Assembly: GCF_004117875.1 (NCBI RefSeq)
Contig: NZ_RAHW01000004.1
Span: forward strand, 454,907-518,906
Length of the DNA: 64,000 nucleotides
From: Geomonas oryzae
Lineage (GTDB): Bacteria; Desulfobacterota; Desulfuromonadia; Geobacterales; Geobacteraceae
Direction: 5' to 3'
A program made the translations under genes and the position numbers. Positions within the stretch are counted from its first letter, which is position 1. Every line of letters begins with the position of its first letter. This document shows positions 7,536 through 16,964 of this stretch, piece after piece. Under the pieces are notes generated by a model, which was given only the letters and a program-made list of their open reading frames with translations, had not been told where the DNA came from and did not search any database.

Positions 7536-9071
7536 ATGAGAAGAGTTCGTGGTATCGCGATGGTGTTCGTCGCCGTTCTCGCCTTCGCCGCACCGGCCTT
7601 GGCTGAGAAAGAGATGAACACCGACGTAGTTGTGGTGGGCGCCGGCACTTCCGGCCTGGCGGCCGCGGTCGAGGCGCTGCAGCTGGGCGCCAAGGTGGTC
7701 GTTCTCGAGAAGCAGGCCAAGGTCGGCGGCACCGGCAGCTTCTGCGAGGGGGTCTTCGCCGCGGAGAGCAAGATGCAAAAGCGCATCGGCATCGACGTCA
7801 GCAAGGACTTCGCCTTCAAGCTGATCATGAACTACAGCCACTGGAAGGCCAACGGCGCGCTCGCCAAGAACTTCGTGGACAAGTCCGCCGAGACCATCGA
7901 CTGGCTTGACGACCTCGGCGTGAAGATCGAGTACGTCGGCGTCGGCGGCTTCGGCGGCCCGCTCACCTGGCACGTGATCGCCCCCGGCCCGGACTACCCG
8001 GAGAAAAACCCGAGGGACTTCCACTGCCAGAGGATGATCAACGTGTTCGAGAAGTACGTGATCGACCACGGCGGGAAGATCCTCCTCGAAACCCCGGGCA
8101 CCGAGCTCATCACCGACAACGGCAAGGTGGTCGGCATCGTTGCCAAGGAGAAGTCGGGTGAAACGCTGAAGATCAGGTCCAAGGCAGTCATCGTCGCGAC
8201 CGGCGGCTTCGCCAACAACAAGGAGATGATGAAGAAGTACGTCGAGTACCCGGAAGTGATCCCGGTCGGCAACATCGGCAAGGACGGCGACGGCATCAGG
8301 ATGGCCGAGAAGGTCGGCGCGCAGCTCGAAGGGATGGGGACCGTCGAGGCGTATCGTCCGGGTCTTCCGGGCTTCCACCCGGCCGACCAGATGATCGCCC
8401 TCGCGGTGCAGCCCTACTTCTGGGTCACCCCGCGCGGCGAGCGCTACGTAGACGAGTCGAGCGTCGAGTTCTGGCCCTACGCCGGCAACGCCATCACCAG
8501 GATCGGCGGCACCGCCTACTCCATCTTCGACGAGGCGACCAGGAAGCAGGCCGTCGAGAAGGGGATCGAGATGCCGCTGGGCGAGTGGGTGCTCCAGGGT
8601 ACCAAGCTCGTGAAGTTCGACGACTCCTTCAACAAGGAGCTCGCCAGAAAGCGCGGCTTCGCCTTCAAGGCGAACACCATCGAGGAGCTCGCGAAGCAGC
8701 TCAACATGGATCCCAAGATCCTCAAGGCAAGCGTAGAGAAGATGAACCAGTCCGCGGCGGTCAAGGAGGACAGCCAGTTCAACAAGAAGTCCAAGTACCT
8801 CCGCCCCATCGCGACCGGGCCGTTCTACGCAGTCAAACTGCTGCCGCGTCACCTGGGCACCCTGGGCGGCGTGAAGATCAGCGGCAACACCGAGGCGCTT
8901 AACGCGAAGGGTGAGCCGATCCCGGGTCTCTACGCGGTCGGCACCGACTCCGGCGGGATGTACGGCGACAGCTACGACCTCCTCCTCGGCGGGGGCACCG
9001 CAGGCTACGCCATCAACTCGGGCCGCATCGCGGCTGAGAACGCACTCAAATACGCAGGGATGAAGAAGTAA
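7536..9071 (+). CDS. Periplasmic FAD-binding reductase, flavocytochrome c family flavoprotein subunit
   Basis: A 511-residue exported flavoprotein. A Sec signal peptide is followed by the FAD dinucleotide motif VVVGAGTSGLAAAVEA and a C-terminal FAD-binding segment GLYAVGTDSGGMYG. It belongs with fumarate/urocanate/arylacrylate-type reductases. The histidine of the substrate pocket seems kept (PRHLGTLGG), but where fumarate reductases have the TRD arginine this protein reads VDESSVEFW, and the GNNRLGG arginine region reads GDSYDLLLGG. Fumarate is therefore an unlikely substrate. The start at 7536 is preferred over an ATG at 7524 because GGAGGA lies between them. Its heme partner is the preceding gene, and a porin follows. 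Confidence 0.85.
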   Translation: MRRVRGIAMVFVAVLAFAAPALAEKEMNTDVVVVGAGTSGLAAAVEALQLGAKVVVLEKQAKVGGTGSFCEGVFAAESKMQKRIGIDVSKDFAFKLIMNYSHWKANGALAKNFVDKSAETIDWLDDLGVKIEYVGVGGFGGPLTWHVIAPGPDYPEKNPRDFHCQRMINVFEKYVIDHGGKILLETPGTELITDNGKVVGIVAKEKSGETLKIRSKAVIVATGGFANNKEMMKKYVEYPEVIPVGNIGKDGDGIRMAEKVGAQLEGMGTVEAYRPGLPGFHPADQMIALAVQPYFWVTPRGERYVDESSVEFWPYAGNAITRIGGTAYSIFDEATRKQAVEKGIEMPLGEWVLQGTKLVKFDDSFNKELARKRGFAFKANTIEELAKQLNMDPKILKASVEKMNQSAAVKEDSQFNKKSKYLRPIATGPFYAVKLLPRHLGTLGGVKISGNTEALNAKGEPIPGLYAVGTDSGGMYGDSYDLLLGGGTAGYAINSGRIAAENALKYAGMKK

Positions 9072-9154
9072 CGAGGAGAGCCTGCCGTGGCGCATGCCGC
9101 CGCGGCAGGCAGTGCAAAACGATCAACGACTACCAATCGTAAGGGGATCTGTAC

Positions 9155-10333
9155 ATGAAGAAGATGAATTTAGGCGCCTTGGCACTGGCCGGCGTACTGA
9201 CATGCTCCGCACCGGCACTGGCCGTCGACCTCAACGCCTACGGCAACATCAAGCTAGGGACCTTCTGGACCCAGAACAACTTCTACAACGCCGCAGGCGA
9301 CAAGAGGCACGACAGCGACTTCAGCCTCGACAACTTCGGCGACAGCTTCGTCGGCGTCAAGGTGAAAGAGGGGGAGTATTCCGGCGTGGCCGAACTCGGT
9401 CTCTACAACCCGAAAGCGTACTCCAAGGGGGTGGAAGTCCGCCTGCTCTTCGCCGAGTGGGATTTCGGCCAGGGGAAACTGCGCATCGGTAAGACGCCGA
9501 GCCCGTACGTGTTCCGCTCGCAGCAGGTCTGGGACAGCGACGGCGGCTTCAACGGCTACGGCTCGCTTTGGGACGGCCGCTACGCGAACATCAAGGTGAC
9601 CATGAACAACGGCCTCTACGTCGCCGCCATGCAGCCGCGCGTCGGCAACCAGGCCAACAACACCACCAACGTCTCGCCCAACGCCGACGTGACCGCTGCA
9701 TACAGCCAGACCGGGAACAGCTACCAGGCGACCTACACCGACTACGACACCATGCTCCCGAAGATGGTGGTCGGCTACGAAGGGAAGCTCGACAACTGGA
9801 GCTACGGCGGCGGCGTCGCCGGCAACATGTACAAGGTGACGAGCTCGGTCAACGACTCGACCCCGATCAAGCACGACATCTACTCCTACTTGGCCTTCTT
9901 CCACGGCAAGGTCGATTTCGCGCCGCTCGAGTTCAGCTACAACGTCTTCGCCGGCCAGAACACCGGCGACCTCATGAGCACTGCGACCGGCAACGGCACC
10001 GGCAACACCCTCGCCAACCCCGGCCAGGCCAACGGCGCCTACTACGACGTGCTGCACGGCAAGAACTCGCACACCTACGGCGGCTTCGGGCAGTTGGGCT
10101 ACCGCGTCACCGACCGTGCGACGCTCTACACCGGCGCCTCCTACGTGGTCGACGACAACTCGATCGCCCACGCCGACGCCCGCATGGCCTCGTTCGTCAA
10201 CGTGAACTACGCCGTCGGCAAACACTTCAACATCGTCCCGGAGGTCGACTACATAAACGACTTCAAGAACTCCCTGGGGCAGAAGGAGCCGCGTTCCCTG
10301 ATCGCCGGCGCCAAGTGGCAGATGAGCTTCTAG
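9155..10333 (+). CDS. Outer membrane porin
   Basis: A 392-residue beta-barrel protein with signal peptide (cleavage after APALA) and alternating aromatic/glycine strands such as LNAYGNIKLGTFW and FAEWDFGQGKLRIGKTPSPYVF. It ends in phenylalanine (KWQMSF), the usual outer-membrane insertion signal. AAGGGG precedes the start. It lies 83 bp after the flavoprotein gene and probably lets the reductase substrate or product cross the outer membrane. The substrate is not visible from sequence. The strand pattern is consistent with the general Gram-negative porin class seen in Geobacter. Confidence 0.8.
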   Translation: MKKMNLGALALAGVLTCSAPALAVDLNAYGNIKLGTFWTQNNFYNAAGDKRHDSDFSLDNFGDSFVGVKVKEGEYSGVAELGLYNPKAYSKGVEVRLLFAEWDFGQGKLRIGKTPSPYVFRSQQVWDSDGGFNGYGSLWDGRYANIKVTMNNGLYVAAMQPRVGNQANNTTNVSPNADVTAAYSQTGNSYQATYTDYDTMLPKMVVGYEGKLDNWSYGGGVAGNMYKVTSSVNDSTPIKHDIYSYLAFFHGKVDFAPLEFSYNVFAGQNTGDLMSTATGNGTGNTLANPGQANGAYYDVLHGKNSHTYGGFGQLGYRVTDRATLYTGASYVVDDNSIAHADARMASFVNVNYAVGKHFNIVPEVDYINDFKNSLGQKEPRSLIAGAKWQMSF

Positions 10334-10384
10334 AAAAGCTACGACAGCGGGGGGAGTCTCTCCCCCCGCACCTTGAGGACACGC

Positions 10385-10792
10385 ATGGAACGGAACAGCA
10401 CCAAGTTCTCCCGGCAAAACGGTTGCCTCGGCGCCCTCGACGAGTGGGACAGCCGCCACCGCAGCATCATCGCCCGCCTGAACCGGATCGCGGAAAAGGC
10501 GCGCAGGCAGCCCGGCTGCGATCTGAGCTGCGAACTGGACCAACTGGTGAACGAGACCCTGAGGCATATCGGGCCGGAGGAGAGCTTCATGGAACTGGTC
10601 GCCTTTCCCATGGCACGCGAGCACAGCATCCGTCACCGCTCCATCAGCATCGATACCGCGAAACTCCGTTACCAGCTGCAAAAGAGGGAGGACGCCCTGC
10701 CCGACGCGCTGGACCGGATCCGCCTCATGTGGCTCGAGCACATCGAGGTGCACGACCGGGCTTTCGAGCTGTTTCTCACCTCTCGGGGGTAA
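10385..10792 (+). CDS. Bacteriohemerythrin-like protein
   Basis: A 135-residue helical protein with the order of histidines and acids expected for a di-iron hemerythrin: LDEWDSRHRSI, then TLRHIGPEESFM, AREHSIRHRS and WLEHIEVHDRAF near the C terminus. Such proteins bind oxygen or sense/store it in the cytoplasm. The start ATG 10385 follows GAGG by six bases; the in-frame TTG at 10373 overlaps that site. It sits between the porin and the MFS gene (three bases to the next ATG), suggesting a shared transcript. The ligand set is slightly off the classical spacing, so metal binding is likely but not certain. Confidence 0.65.
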   Translation: MERNSTKFSRQNGCLGALDEWDSRHRSIIARLNRIAEKARRQPGCDLSCELDQLVNETLRHIGPEESFMELVAFPMAREHSIRHRSISIDTAKLRYQLQKREDALPDALDRIRLMWLEHIEVHDRAFELFLTSRG

Positions 10793-10795
10793 ACC

Positions 10796-12055
10796 ATGGG
10801 AGACCGCGCGCCGCTTAAGACCCTTTTCCTGGTCAACTTCGCCGTGACGCTCGGCTTCGGCATCGCCGACGCCTTTTTCCCGACCTACCTTTTCGGCCTC
10901 GGCGCCCGCGGCATCATGCTCGGGCTGCCGCTGGTCCTGTATTCGCTTTCCAAGATAATCTTCAGCCCGGTGCTCGGAGCCTGCGCCGACCGGATCGGCT
11001 ACCGCAGGATCGTCCTTGCGAGCCTCTTTCTCTACCTCGCGGTCTCCGTCGGCTACCTCTGCACCCACGACGTCCTTCAACTCATCCTGCTGCGCCTCGT
11101 CCAGGGGGTGAGCTGCGCGATGTTCCGTCCGGTCATGCTCGCCATGGTCGGGAGCGCCACCGGAAAAGAGGAGCGGGGGAGGGTGATGGCGACCTTCGAC
11201 ATCTCCTTCTACGCGCCGCTCGGCCTCGGGCCGCTGATCGGCGGAGCCTTGAAAGACGCCTGGGGCTATCCCGGCATCTTCGCCGCCGTGACGCTTTTAA
11301 GCCTCGCCGCCTTCCTTTTCGCGTTACGGCGCCTGCCGCACGCGGCCGTCCGCGCGGAACGCTCCTCGGCGCCTTGGGGCGTCGTTTCGCTGTGGGGACT
11401 TGAGCGCGGCAGCTACCGCGGCCTCCTTGCCTTCATCTTCGGGCGTGCCTGCGGCATCTCGCTTTCCGGTTCCTTCCTCCCCATCCTGCTCAGCAGCAAG
11501 CTGGGGCTTTCCGGACTGCGCTCGGGGCTCGTGCTCGCCTCGGGTACCGCCGCGATGACCCTTTTGCTGCGCCCGATGGGAATCCTGTCCGACCGGGCGC
11601 CCCGGCCCTTGCTGGTGCTTCTGGGCGGCGGCGCGGTTTCCCTTTTGTACCTGCTCGTTCCCGCCGCCACGGGTTTCGGCTCCATGCTGCTACTGGCGGT
11701 CGCCATCGGGGTTTTCAGCGTCGTTTCCCAGCCGGCGAGCAGCGCGCTCCTCGTGGAGGAGGGGACCCGGTACGGCATGGGGGCGACCGTCGGGACCTTC
11801 AACGCCGTCCTGAACGCGGGGTTCGTGGCGGGGCCGCTTCTGGGCGCCCTCCTGCAGGGAACGCTCGGGCTTACCGCCGTCTTTCACGCGGCAGCGGCGG
11901 TGGGACTTGCGGCCGTGGCGCTCTTCGCCGCCGAGCTCTGGGGGGGCGTGCCTCTCTGCGCCGCGGCACCGCCTGAGCACGAAGAAGTTACCGTCGTTGC
12001 GACGCGCGCCGGCGTCTCATGTGAAAGCGCTCCGCCATTCTCTCACGCCGCTTGA
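10796..12055 (+). CDS. MFS transporter
   Basis: A 419-residue membrane protein with about twelve hydrophobic segments and the MFS loop 2-3 signature GACADRIGYRRIVLAS. The start codon lies three bases after the stop of the hemerythrin-like gene, so it is probably translationally coupled. The later loop GILSDRAPRPLL repeats the motif in the second half. Substrate is not predictable; the location downstream of the reductase module makes export or uptake of a related small organic acid possible, which is inference. The last 35 residues form a cytoplasmic tail. Confidence 0.82.
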   Translation: MGDRAPLKTLFLVNFAVTLGFGIADAFFPTYLFGLGARGIMLGLPLVLYSLSKIIFSPVLGACADRIGYRRIVLASLFLYLAVSVGYLCTHDVLQLILLRLVQGVSCAMFRPVMLAMVGSATGKEERGRVMATFDISFYAPLGLGPLIGGALKDAWGYPGIFAAVTLLSLAAFLFALRRLPHAAVRAERSSAPWGVVSLWGLERGSYRGLLAFIFGRACGISLSGSFLPILLSSKLGLSGLRSGLVLASGTAAMTLLLRPMGILSDRAPRPLLVLLGGGAVSLLYLLVPAATGFGSMLLLAVAIGVFSVVSQPASSALLVEEGTRYGMGATVGTFNAVLNAGFVAGPLLGALLQGTLGLTAVFHAAAAVGLAAVALFAAELWGGVPLCAAAPPEHEEVTVVATRAGVSCESAPPFSHAA

Positions 12056-12109
12056 CCGGGCTTCAGAAAACCGCTATTCTGGCCAAATTTCACATGAGAG
12101 GGGCTACTT

Positions 12110-12559
12110 ATGGCACGTCCCAGCTGGGATGAATATTTCATCGAGATCACACGCCTGGTCGCCAAGCGTTCCACCTGTCTGAGAAGGCAGGTCGGCGCGG
12201 TACTGGTGAAGGACAAGAACATCCTCGCCACCGGCTACAACGGTGCGCCATCCGGGACTGCCCACTGCCTGGACATCGGCTGCCTGAGAGAACAGATGGG
12301 CATCCCGTCCGGCGAGCGCCACGAACTCTGCCGCGGCCTGCATGCCGAGCAGAACGCCATCATCCAGGCGGCGAAGCACGGCACCTCCATCGAAGGGGCC
12401 ACCCTGTACTGCAACACCATGCCCTGCATCATCTGCTCGAAGATGGTGATCAACGCGGGGATCAAGCGGGTGGTCTATCTCACCGGGTACCCGGACCAGC
12501 TGGCGGAGGATATGATCCGCGAGTCCGGCATCCTCGTCGAGAAGTACGAGGAGGCGTAG
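12110..12559 (+). CDS. Deoxycytidylate (dCMP) deaminase
   Basis: The 149-residue enzyme carries the zinc-dependent deaminase motifs HAEQNAI (zinc His plus catalytic Glu) and PCIIC, and the longer insertion [17 protein letters not shown] typical of dCMP deaminases of the ComEB type. It converts dCMP to dUMP for thymidylate synthesis in the cytoplasm. GAGAGGGG precedes the ATG. nrdR begins two bases after its stop, so the two nucleotide-metabolism genes are co-transcribed. Confidence 0.92.
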   Translation: MARPSWDEYFIEITRLVAKRSTCLRRQVGAVLVKDKNILATGYNGAPSGTAHCLDIGCLREQMGIPSGERHELCRGLHAEQNAIIQAAKHGTSIEGATLYCNTMPCIICSKMVINAGIKRVVYLTGYPDQLAEDMIRESGILVEKYEEA

Positions 12560-12561
12560 CC

Positions 12562-13014
12562 ATGAAATGCCCCTTTTGCGGATTCAGCGACAGCAAGGTG
12601 ATCGACTCCCGCCCCGACAAGGGTGGCGCCGCGATACGCCGCCGTCGCGAGTGCGAGTCATGCGCCAAGCGTTTCACCACCCATGAGCGCGTTGAGGAAG
12701 TGCTGCCGCTCGTTACCAAGCGTGACGGCAGGCGCGAGCCCTTCGACCGGATGAAGCTCGTCGCCGGCATCCAGAAGGCGTGCGAGAAGCGCCCAGTCTC
12801 GGTCGATACCATCGAGAAGCTGGTCGATCGCCTCGAAACGAAGATGCAGGAGTCCGGCGAGCGCGAGATCCCGACCACCACGCTGGGGGAGTGGATCATG
12901 AACGAGCTGCACGCGGTCGACCAGGTCGCCTATGTCCGCTTCGCCTCCGTGTACCGCTCCTTCAAGGACATCAACGAGTTCATGGTCGAGCTGCAGGACC
13001 TGCTTAAGAAGTAA
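12562..13014 (+). CDS. nrdR: Transcriptional repressor NrdR
   Basis: A 150-residue protein with an N-terminal zinc ribbon ([17 protein letters not shown] and [13 protein letters not shown]) followed by an ATP-cone domain ([20 protein letters not shown]). NrdR senses nucleotides through the ATP cone and represses ribonucleotide reductase genes. Length and order are standard. It lies directly after the dCMP deaminase gene and upstream of the riboflavin genes, a common arrangement in this lineage. A large inverted repeat follows its stop. Confidence 0.97.
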   Translation: MKCPFCGFSDSKVIDSRPDKGGAAIRRRRECESCAKRFTTHERVEEVLPLVTKRDGRREPFDRMKLVAGIQKACEKRPVSVDTIEKLVDRLETKMQESGEREIPTTTLGEWIMNELHAVDQVAYVRFASVYRSFKDINEFMVELQDLLKK

Positions 13015-13023
13015 GCGCGTTAT

Positions 13024-13141
13024 CCCCTCTCCCTCCGGGAGAGGGTGGCCGAAGGCCGGGTGAGGGCCTCGCCGTAAGGCCGCATGTTGCTGATAGCAAC
13101 GCCCTCACCCCGCCCCTCTCCCGGAGGGAGAGGGAGAGGGG
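13024..13141. repeat. Inverted CCCTCTCC/GGAGAGGG repeat element
   Basis: The arm at 13024-13066 (with a GGCCGAAGGCC core and GGGTGAGGGC end) is matched by an inverted arm at 13101-13141. The same element occurs at 17436-17546, 25002-25048 and 62125-62160. It probably folds into a long hairpin at the nrdR-ribD junction. Confidence 0.8.
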
Positions 13142-13182
13142 ACGGCAGCAACAAGCAGTGATGGATGGGGCAGGGAGTTCTT

Positions 13183-14280
13183 ATGTCGGCAACCCACAAA
13201 AAAATGATGCGCATGGCGCTCGCCGAAGCGAGGAAAGGGGTGGGGAAAACCGCTCCAAACCCGGCGGTCGGGTGCGTCATCGTGAAGGACGGCGCCGTCG
13301 TCGGCAAGGGGTGGCACAAAAAGGCGGGCACGCCGCACGCCGAGGTGCACGCCCTGCGTGCCGCGGGCGAAAAGGCCGCCGGTTCCGACGTCTACGTGAC
13401 CCTCGAGCCCTGCTCCCATTTCGGCAAGACCCCTCCCTGCGCCAAGGCGCTCATCGAGGCCCGCGTGGCGCGCGTTTTCGTCGCCATGGTCGACCCGAAC
13501 CCGGTCGTATCCGGCAACGGCATCCGCATGCTTCAAGAGGCGGGGATCGCAGTCGAGGTCGGGCTTTTGGAGGCCGAGAGCCGCGCGTTGAACCTTGGCT
13601 TCATCAAGTGGATGCAGACCAGGCGCCCGTACGTGGTGCTTAAGAGCGCCATGACCCTCGACGGGAAGACCGCCACCGCCGGAGGCGACTCCAAGTGGGT
13701 CACCGGCGACGCGGCCCGGCGCGAAGTGCACCGTCTGCGCGGGAAGCTCGACGCCATCATGGTCGGTGTCGGCACCGTCATCAAGGACGATCCGCTCCTC
13801 AACTGCCGCGTCCCCGGCGGGAAGGACCCTTTGCGGGTCATCGTCGATTCGACGCTCAGGGTGCCGCTGCACGCCGCCCTTTTCAGTCTGAAGTCCGAGG
13901 CGAAGACCGTGATCGCCACCTGCAGCGGCAACCTCGTACGGATCGACGCGGTGCGGGCGCGCGGCGCCGAAGTGCTAGTGTGTCGGCAGAAGGAAGGTCG
14001 AGTCGATCTGGAGCATCTTTTCGAGCGTCTGGGAGAGCGCGGCGTGCAGTCCGTGCTGCTCGAAGGCGGCCATCATCTGGCCGGAGGCGCGCTGAGGGCG
14101 GGGCTCATCGACCATTGCAAGTTCTTTTTGGCCCCGAAGCTAGTCGGCGGCGCCGGTACCGGCCTTTTCGCCGGCGAAGGTGCGCCCCTGATGTCCGACG
14201 CCATAAAGCTGGAAGGGATGACCGTAAAGCGAGTAGGAGCCGACCTGCTGGTGGAAGGCAAACCGATAAACAAGTTTTAG
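13183..14280 (+). CDS. ribD: Bifunctional riboflavin deaminase/reductase RibD
   Basis: The 365-residue protein has an N-terminal deaminase domain (AEVHAL and PCSHFGKTPPC zinc motifs) and a C-terminal reductase domain from about residue 150 (VVLKSAMTLDGKTAT, VLLEGGHHLAGGALRAG). It carries out the second and third steps of riboflavin synthesis on the pyrimidine intermediate. The start at 13183 follows GGGAG by five bases; an in-frame ATG at 13165 contains that ribosome site and is rejected. It heads ribD-ribE-ribBA-ribH-nusB. I saw no FMN riboswitch upstream, only the repeat element. Confidence 0.96.
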   Translation: MSATHKKMMRMALAEARKGVGKTAPNPAVGCVIVKDGAVVGKGWHKKAGTPHAEVHALRAAGEKAAGSDVYVTLEPCSHFGKTPPCAKALIEARVARVFVAMVDPNPVVSGNGIRMLQEAGIAVEVGLLEAESRALNLGFIKWMQTRRPYVVLKSAMTLDGKTATAGGDSKWVTGDAARREVHRLRGKLDAIMVGVGTVIKDDPLLNCRVPGGKDPLRVIVDSTLRVPLHAALFSLKSEAKTVIATCSGNLVRIDAVRARGAEVLVCRQKEGRVDLEHLFERLGERGVQSVLLEGGHHLAGGALRAGLIDHCKFFLAPKLVGGAGTGLFAGEGAPLMSDAIKLEGMTVKRVGADLLVEGKPINKF

Positions 14281-14291
14281 GTTCTTAAACA

Positions 14292-14390
14292 GGTTCTAGG
14301 TTCTACGTTCTAAGTTCTACGTTAAAAACTCCCTCGGGGAGAGCACGGTTCTGGTTTTAACGTAGAACGTAGAACGCAGAACGTAGAACG
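14292..14390. repeat. Heptamer-built hairpin (GTTCTAC family)
   Basis: One arm is made of tandem GTTCTAG/GTTCTAC/GTTCTAA units and the other of AGAACGT units, separated by about 40 bases that include CTCCCTCGGGGAG. The whole can fold into a long imperfect hairpin between ribD and ribE. Relatives are at 19106-19136 and 60062-60202. Confidence 0.75.
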
Positions 14391-14404
14391 TCCTCAGAGG
14401 TTCT

Positions 14405-15049
14405 ATGTTCACAGGTCTAATAGAAACAGTAGGCGAGCTGGTTTCCATCGAGCGCCGCGGCGCTTCGGGGAGCCTCACCGTCAAGACCGCGCTTCCGCTC
14501 GACGAGATCAGGATCGGCGACTCCATCGCCATCAACGGCGCCTGCCTCACCGTGGTCCGCAAGGGTGGCGGAGCGGTCACCTTCGACGTCTCCCCGGAGA
14601 CCATCGACCGCACCGCCTTCAAGAACCTCAAAAGCGGCTCGCCGGTGAACATGGAGCGCGCCATGCGCCTGTCCGACCGCCTGGACGGCCACCTCGTTTC
14701 CGGGCACGTCGACTGCGTCGCCACCGTCGTCGAGCGCCGCGAGGTCGCCGGCAACATCGTCTTCGGCTTCCGCTTCCCGGCCGAGTTCGCCAAATACATC
14801 GCCGCCAAGGGATCGGTGGCCATCGACGGCATCAGCCTCACCGTGAACAGCGTCGGCCCGGACAGCTTCAGCGTCAACATCATCCCGCACACCGCCTCGA
14901 AAACCACGCTCCTGCAAAAGCGCGCGGGGGACGAGGTGAACATAGAAACCGACCTTCTGTGCCGCTACCTGGAGCGCCTGCTCGCGGGTAGGGAGGCGAG
15001 GGAGGGCGGCGTCACCCTGGACCTGTTGGCGAAAAACGGCTTTATGTAG
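14405..15049 (+). CDS. ribE: Riboflavin synthase alpha subunit
   Basis: A 214-residue protein opening with the diagnostic [12 protein letters not shown]. Two lumazine-binding repeats follow, each with a segment of the type [25 protein letters not shown] and the dismutation-site histidine region [13 protein letters not shown]. It converts two 6,7-dimethyl-8-ribityllumazine molecules to riboflavin plus the pyrimidine. AGAGG lies six bases before the ATG. It is separated from ribD by a heptamer-repeat hairpin and followed by ribBA. Confidence 0.96.
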   Translation: MFTGLIETVGELVSIERRGASGSLTVKTALPLDEIRIGDSIAINGACLTVVRKGGGAVTFDVSPETIDRTAFKNLKSGSPVNMERAMRLSDRLDGHLVSGHVDCVATVVERREVAGNIVFGFRFPAEFAKYIAAKGSVAIDGISLTVNSVGPDSFSVNIIPHTASKTTLLQKRAGDEVNIETDLLCRYLERLLAGREAREGGVTLDLLAKNGFM

Positions 15050-15185
15050 CCGCTTTCGCTTCCACTTTCACCGTTTTTTTGTTATGGTCAACGACCTGCA
15101 AGGTTTGTTGTCCAACCAATCGGTCCGGGAGATGACAGCCGTCATGGATTCCCGGCCGACACTGAATCAAGGAGAGGTTATAGAA

Positions 15186-16388
15186 ATGTCTGTTTCAAGC
15201 ATCGAGGAAGCCATTGAGGAGATCAGGGCCGGCAGGATGGTAATCCTGGTGGACGACGAGGACCGCGAGAACGAAGGCGACCTCACCATGGCGGCCCAGT
15301 GCGTGACTCCCGAGGCGATCAACTTCATGGCCCGTTTCGGACGCGGCCTGATCTGCCTCACCATGACCGCGGAGCGTTGCGACCGCCTCGACCTGCCCCC
15401 CATGGTGCAGGACAACACCTCTTCTTTCGGCACCGCCTTCACCGTCTCCATCGAGGCGAAGAAGGGTGTCACCACCGGCATCTCCGCGGCCGACCGCGCC
15501 CACACCATCCTGACCGCGGTGGCGCCCGGCGCGCAGGCCTCCGACCTTGCCCGTCCCGGCCACATCTTCCCGCTGCGCGCCAAAAACGGCGGCGTGCTGG
15601 TCAGAAGCGGCCAGACGGAAGGTTCCGTCGACCTCGCGCGGCTTGCCGGGCTCGAGCCTTCCGGCGTGATCTGCGAGATCATGAACGAGGACGGCACCAT
15701 GGCGCGCATGCCGGAACTGAAGAAGTTCGCCAAGGAGCACGGCATCAAGGTCTGCACCATCGCCGACCTGGTCGCCTACCGCCTGAAGCACGAGTCTCTC
15801 GTGCGCCGTTCCGTTGACGTGGCGCTCCCGAGTTCCTTCGGCGACTTCCGTGCCGTCGCCTTCGAAAACGACATCGACAAGCTCGAGCACCTGGCCCTCG
15901 TGAAAGGGGACATCAAGGGTGACGAGCCGGTCCTCGTCCGTGTGCACTCCGAGTGCCTGACCGGCGACGTCTTCGGCTCCGTGCGCTGCGACTGCGCCGA
16001 GCAGCTGCACGCCGCCATGGAGCGCATCGAGAAGGAAGGGAAGGGGATCATCCTCTACATGCGCCAGGAAGGACGCGGCATCGGGCTCACCAACAAGCTG
16101 AAGGCCTACGCCCTGCAGGACCAGGGGAAAGACACCGTCGAGGCGAACCTGGCGCTCGGCTTCAAGGCCGACCTGCGCGACTACGGCATCGGCGCACAGA
16201 TCCTCGTTAACCTGGGCGTCAAGAAGATCCGCCTGATGACCAACAACCCGAAGAAGCTGGTCGGTCTGCAGGGGTACGGCATCGACATCGTGGAGCGGGT
16301 GCCCATAGAGATAAAGCCGAGCAAGAGCAACGAGAAATACCTGAAGACCAAGCGCGAGAAGATGGGGCACCTGCTGGAAAACATCTAG
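15186..16388 (+). CDS. ribBA: Bifunctional DHBP synthase / GTP cyclohydrolase II RibBA
   Basis: A 400-residue fusion. Residues about 1-200 are 3,4-dihydroxy-2-butanone 4-phosphate synthase ([13 protein letters not shown], metal-binding). Residues about 205-400 are GTP cyclohydrolase II with the zinc set [15 protein letters not shown] and [12 protein letters not shown]. It makes both precursors of riboflavin. The start at 15186 has GGAGAGG eight bases upstream. The frame extends upstream to an ATG at 15084, but those 34 residues do not match the family. A strong hairpin separates it from ribH. Confidence 0.96.
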   Translation: MSVSSIEEAIEEIRAGRMVILVDDEDRENEGDLTMAAQCVTPEAINFMARFGRGLICLTMTAERCDRLDLPPMVQDNTSSFGTAFTVSIEAKKGVTTGISAADRAHTILTAVAPGAQASDLARPGHIFPLRAKNGGVLVRSGQTEGSVDLARLAGLEPSGVICEIMNEDGTMARMPELKKFAKEHGIKVCTIADLVAYRLKHESLVRRSVDVALPSSFGDFRAVAFENDIDKLEHLALVKGDIKGDEPVLVRVHSECLTGDVFGSVRCDCAEQLHAAMERIEKEGKGIILYMRQEGRGIGLTNKLKAYALQDQGKDTVEANLALGFKADLRDYGIGAQILVNLGVKKIRLMTNNPKKLVGLQGYGIDIVERVPIEIKPSKSNEKYLKTKREKMGHLLENI

Positions 16389-16428
16389 CGTCCTTGAAGT
16401 TAGCTTCGGTTGTCGGCAGAAAAATACG

Positions 16429-16469
16429 GGTTGCGGTCCGGTCGGATGTTTTCGACTTTGACCGCAACC
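16429..16469. promoter_or_regulatory. Hairpin in the ribBA-ribH spacer
   Basis: GGTTGCGGTC at 16429-16438 is perfectly complementary to GACCGCAACC at 16460-16469, with inner CGGTCG/CGACTT partly able to pair. No T-run follows, so it is not a standard terminator. It could be an RNA stability element or a protein site near the ribH ribosome-binding site. Confidence 0.55.
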
Positions 16470-16496
16470 TCAACCTGTTTCTAAGGAGTTCATATC

Positions 16497-16964
16497 ATGC
16501 CTAAATATTTAGAGGGAAAACTGACCGCGGAAGGGCTCAAGTTCGGCATCGTCGTCGGCCGCTTCAACAGCTTCATCGGCGAGCGACTGCTCGAGGGGGC
16601 CCTGGACGCCTTGGTGCGTCACGGCGCCGACGACCAGCAGATCACCGTGGCGCGCGTGCCGGGTGCCTTCGAGATCCCGCTCACCGCGAAGAAGATGGCC
16701 GAGACCGGCAAGTACGACGCCCTCATCTGCCTGGGCGCAGTGATCCGCGGCTCCACCCCCCACTTCGACTACGTCTGCGCCGAGGTTTCCAAGGGCGTTG
16801 CCCACGTCTCCCTTGACGCCGGCATCCCCGTCGCCTTCGGCGTGCTGACCACCGACACCATCGAGCAGGCGATCGAGCGCGCCGGGACCAAGGCCGGCAA
16901 CAAGGGCTTCGACGCCGCCATGACGGTCATCGAGACCGCCAACCTGTACAGGGAGATGAAATAA
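16497..16964 (+). CDS. ribH: 6,7-dimethyl-8-ribityllumazine synthase
   Basis: The 155-residue protein has the lumazine synthase pattern: [20 protein letters not shown] at the N terminus, [15 protein letters not shown], and the [13 protein letters not shown] and GVLTTDT segments. It condenses the butanone phosphate with the ribitylamino-pyrimidine; the family normally forms icosahedral or pentameric shells. AAGGAG lies upstream of the ATG. The nusB start codon immediately follows its TAA. Confidence 0.97.
   Translation: MPKYLEGKLTAEGLKFGIVVGRFNSFIGERLLEGALDALVRHGADDQQITVARVPGAFEIPLTAKKMAETGKYDALICLGAVIRGSTPHFDYVCAEVSKGVAHVSLDAGIPVAFGVLTTDTIEQAIERAGTKAGNKGFDAAMTVIETANLYREMK

Noticed and set aside
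13020..13182. FMN riboswitch upstream of ribD
   Set aside because: The space is filled by the inverted repeat element, and I could not find the conserved FMN aptamer segments.
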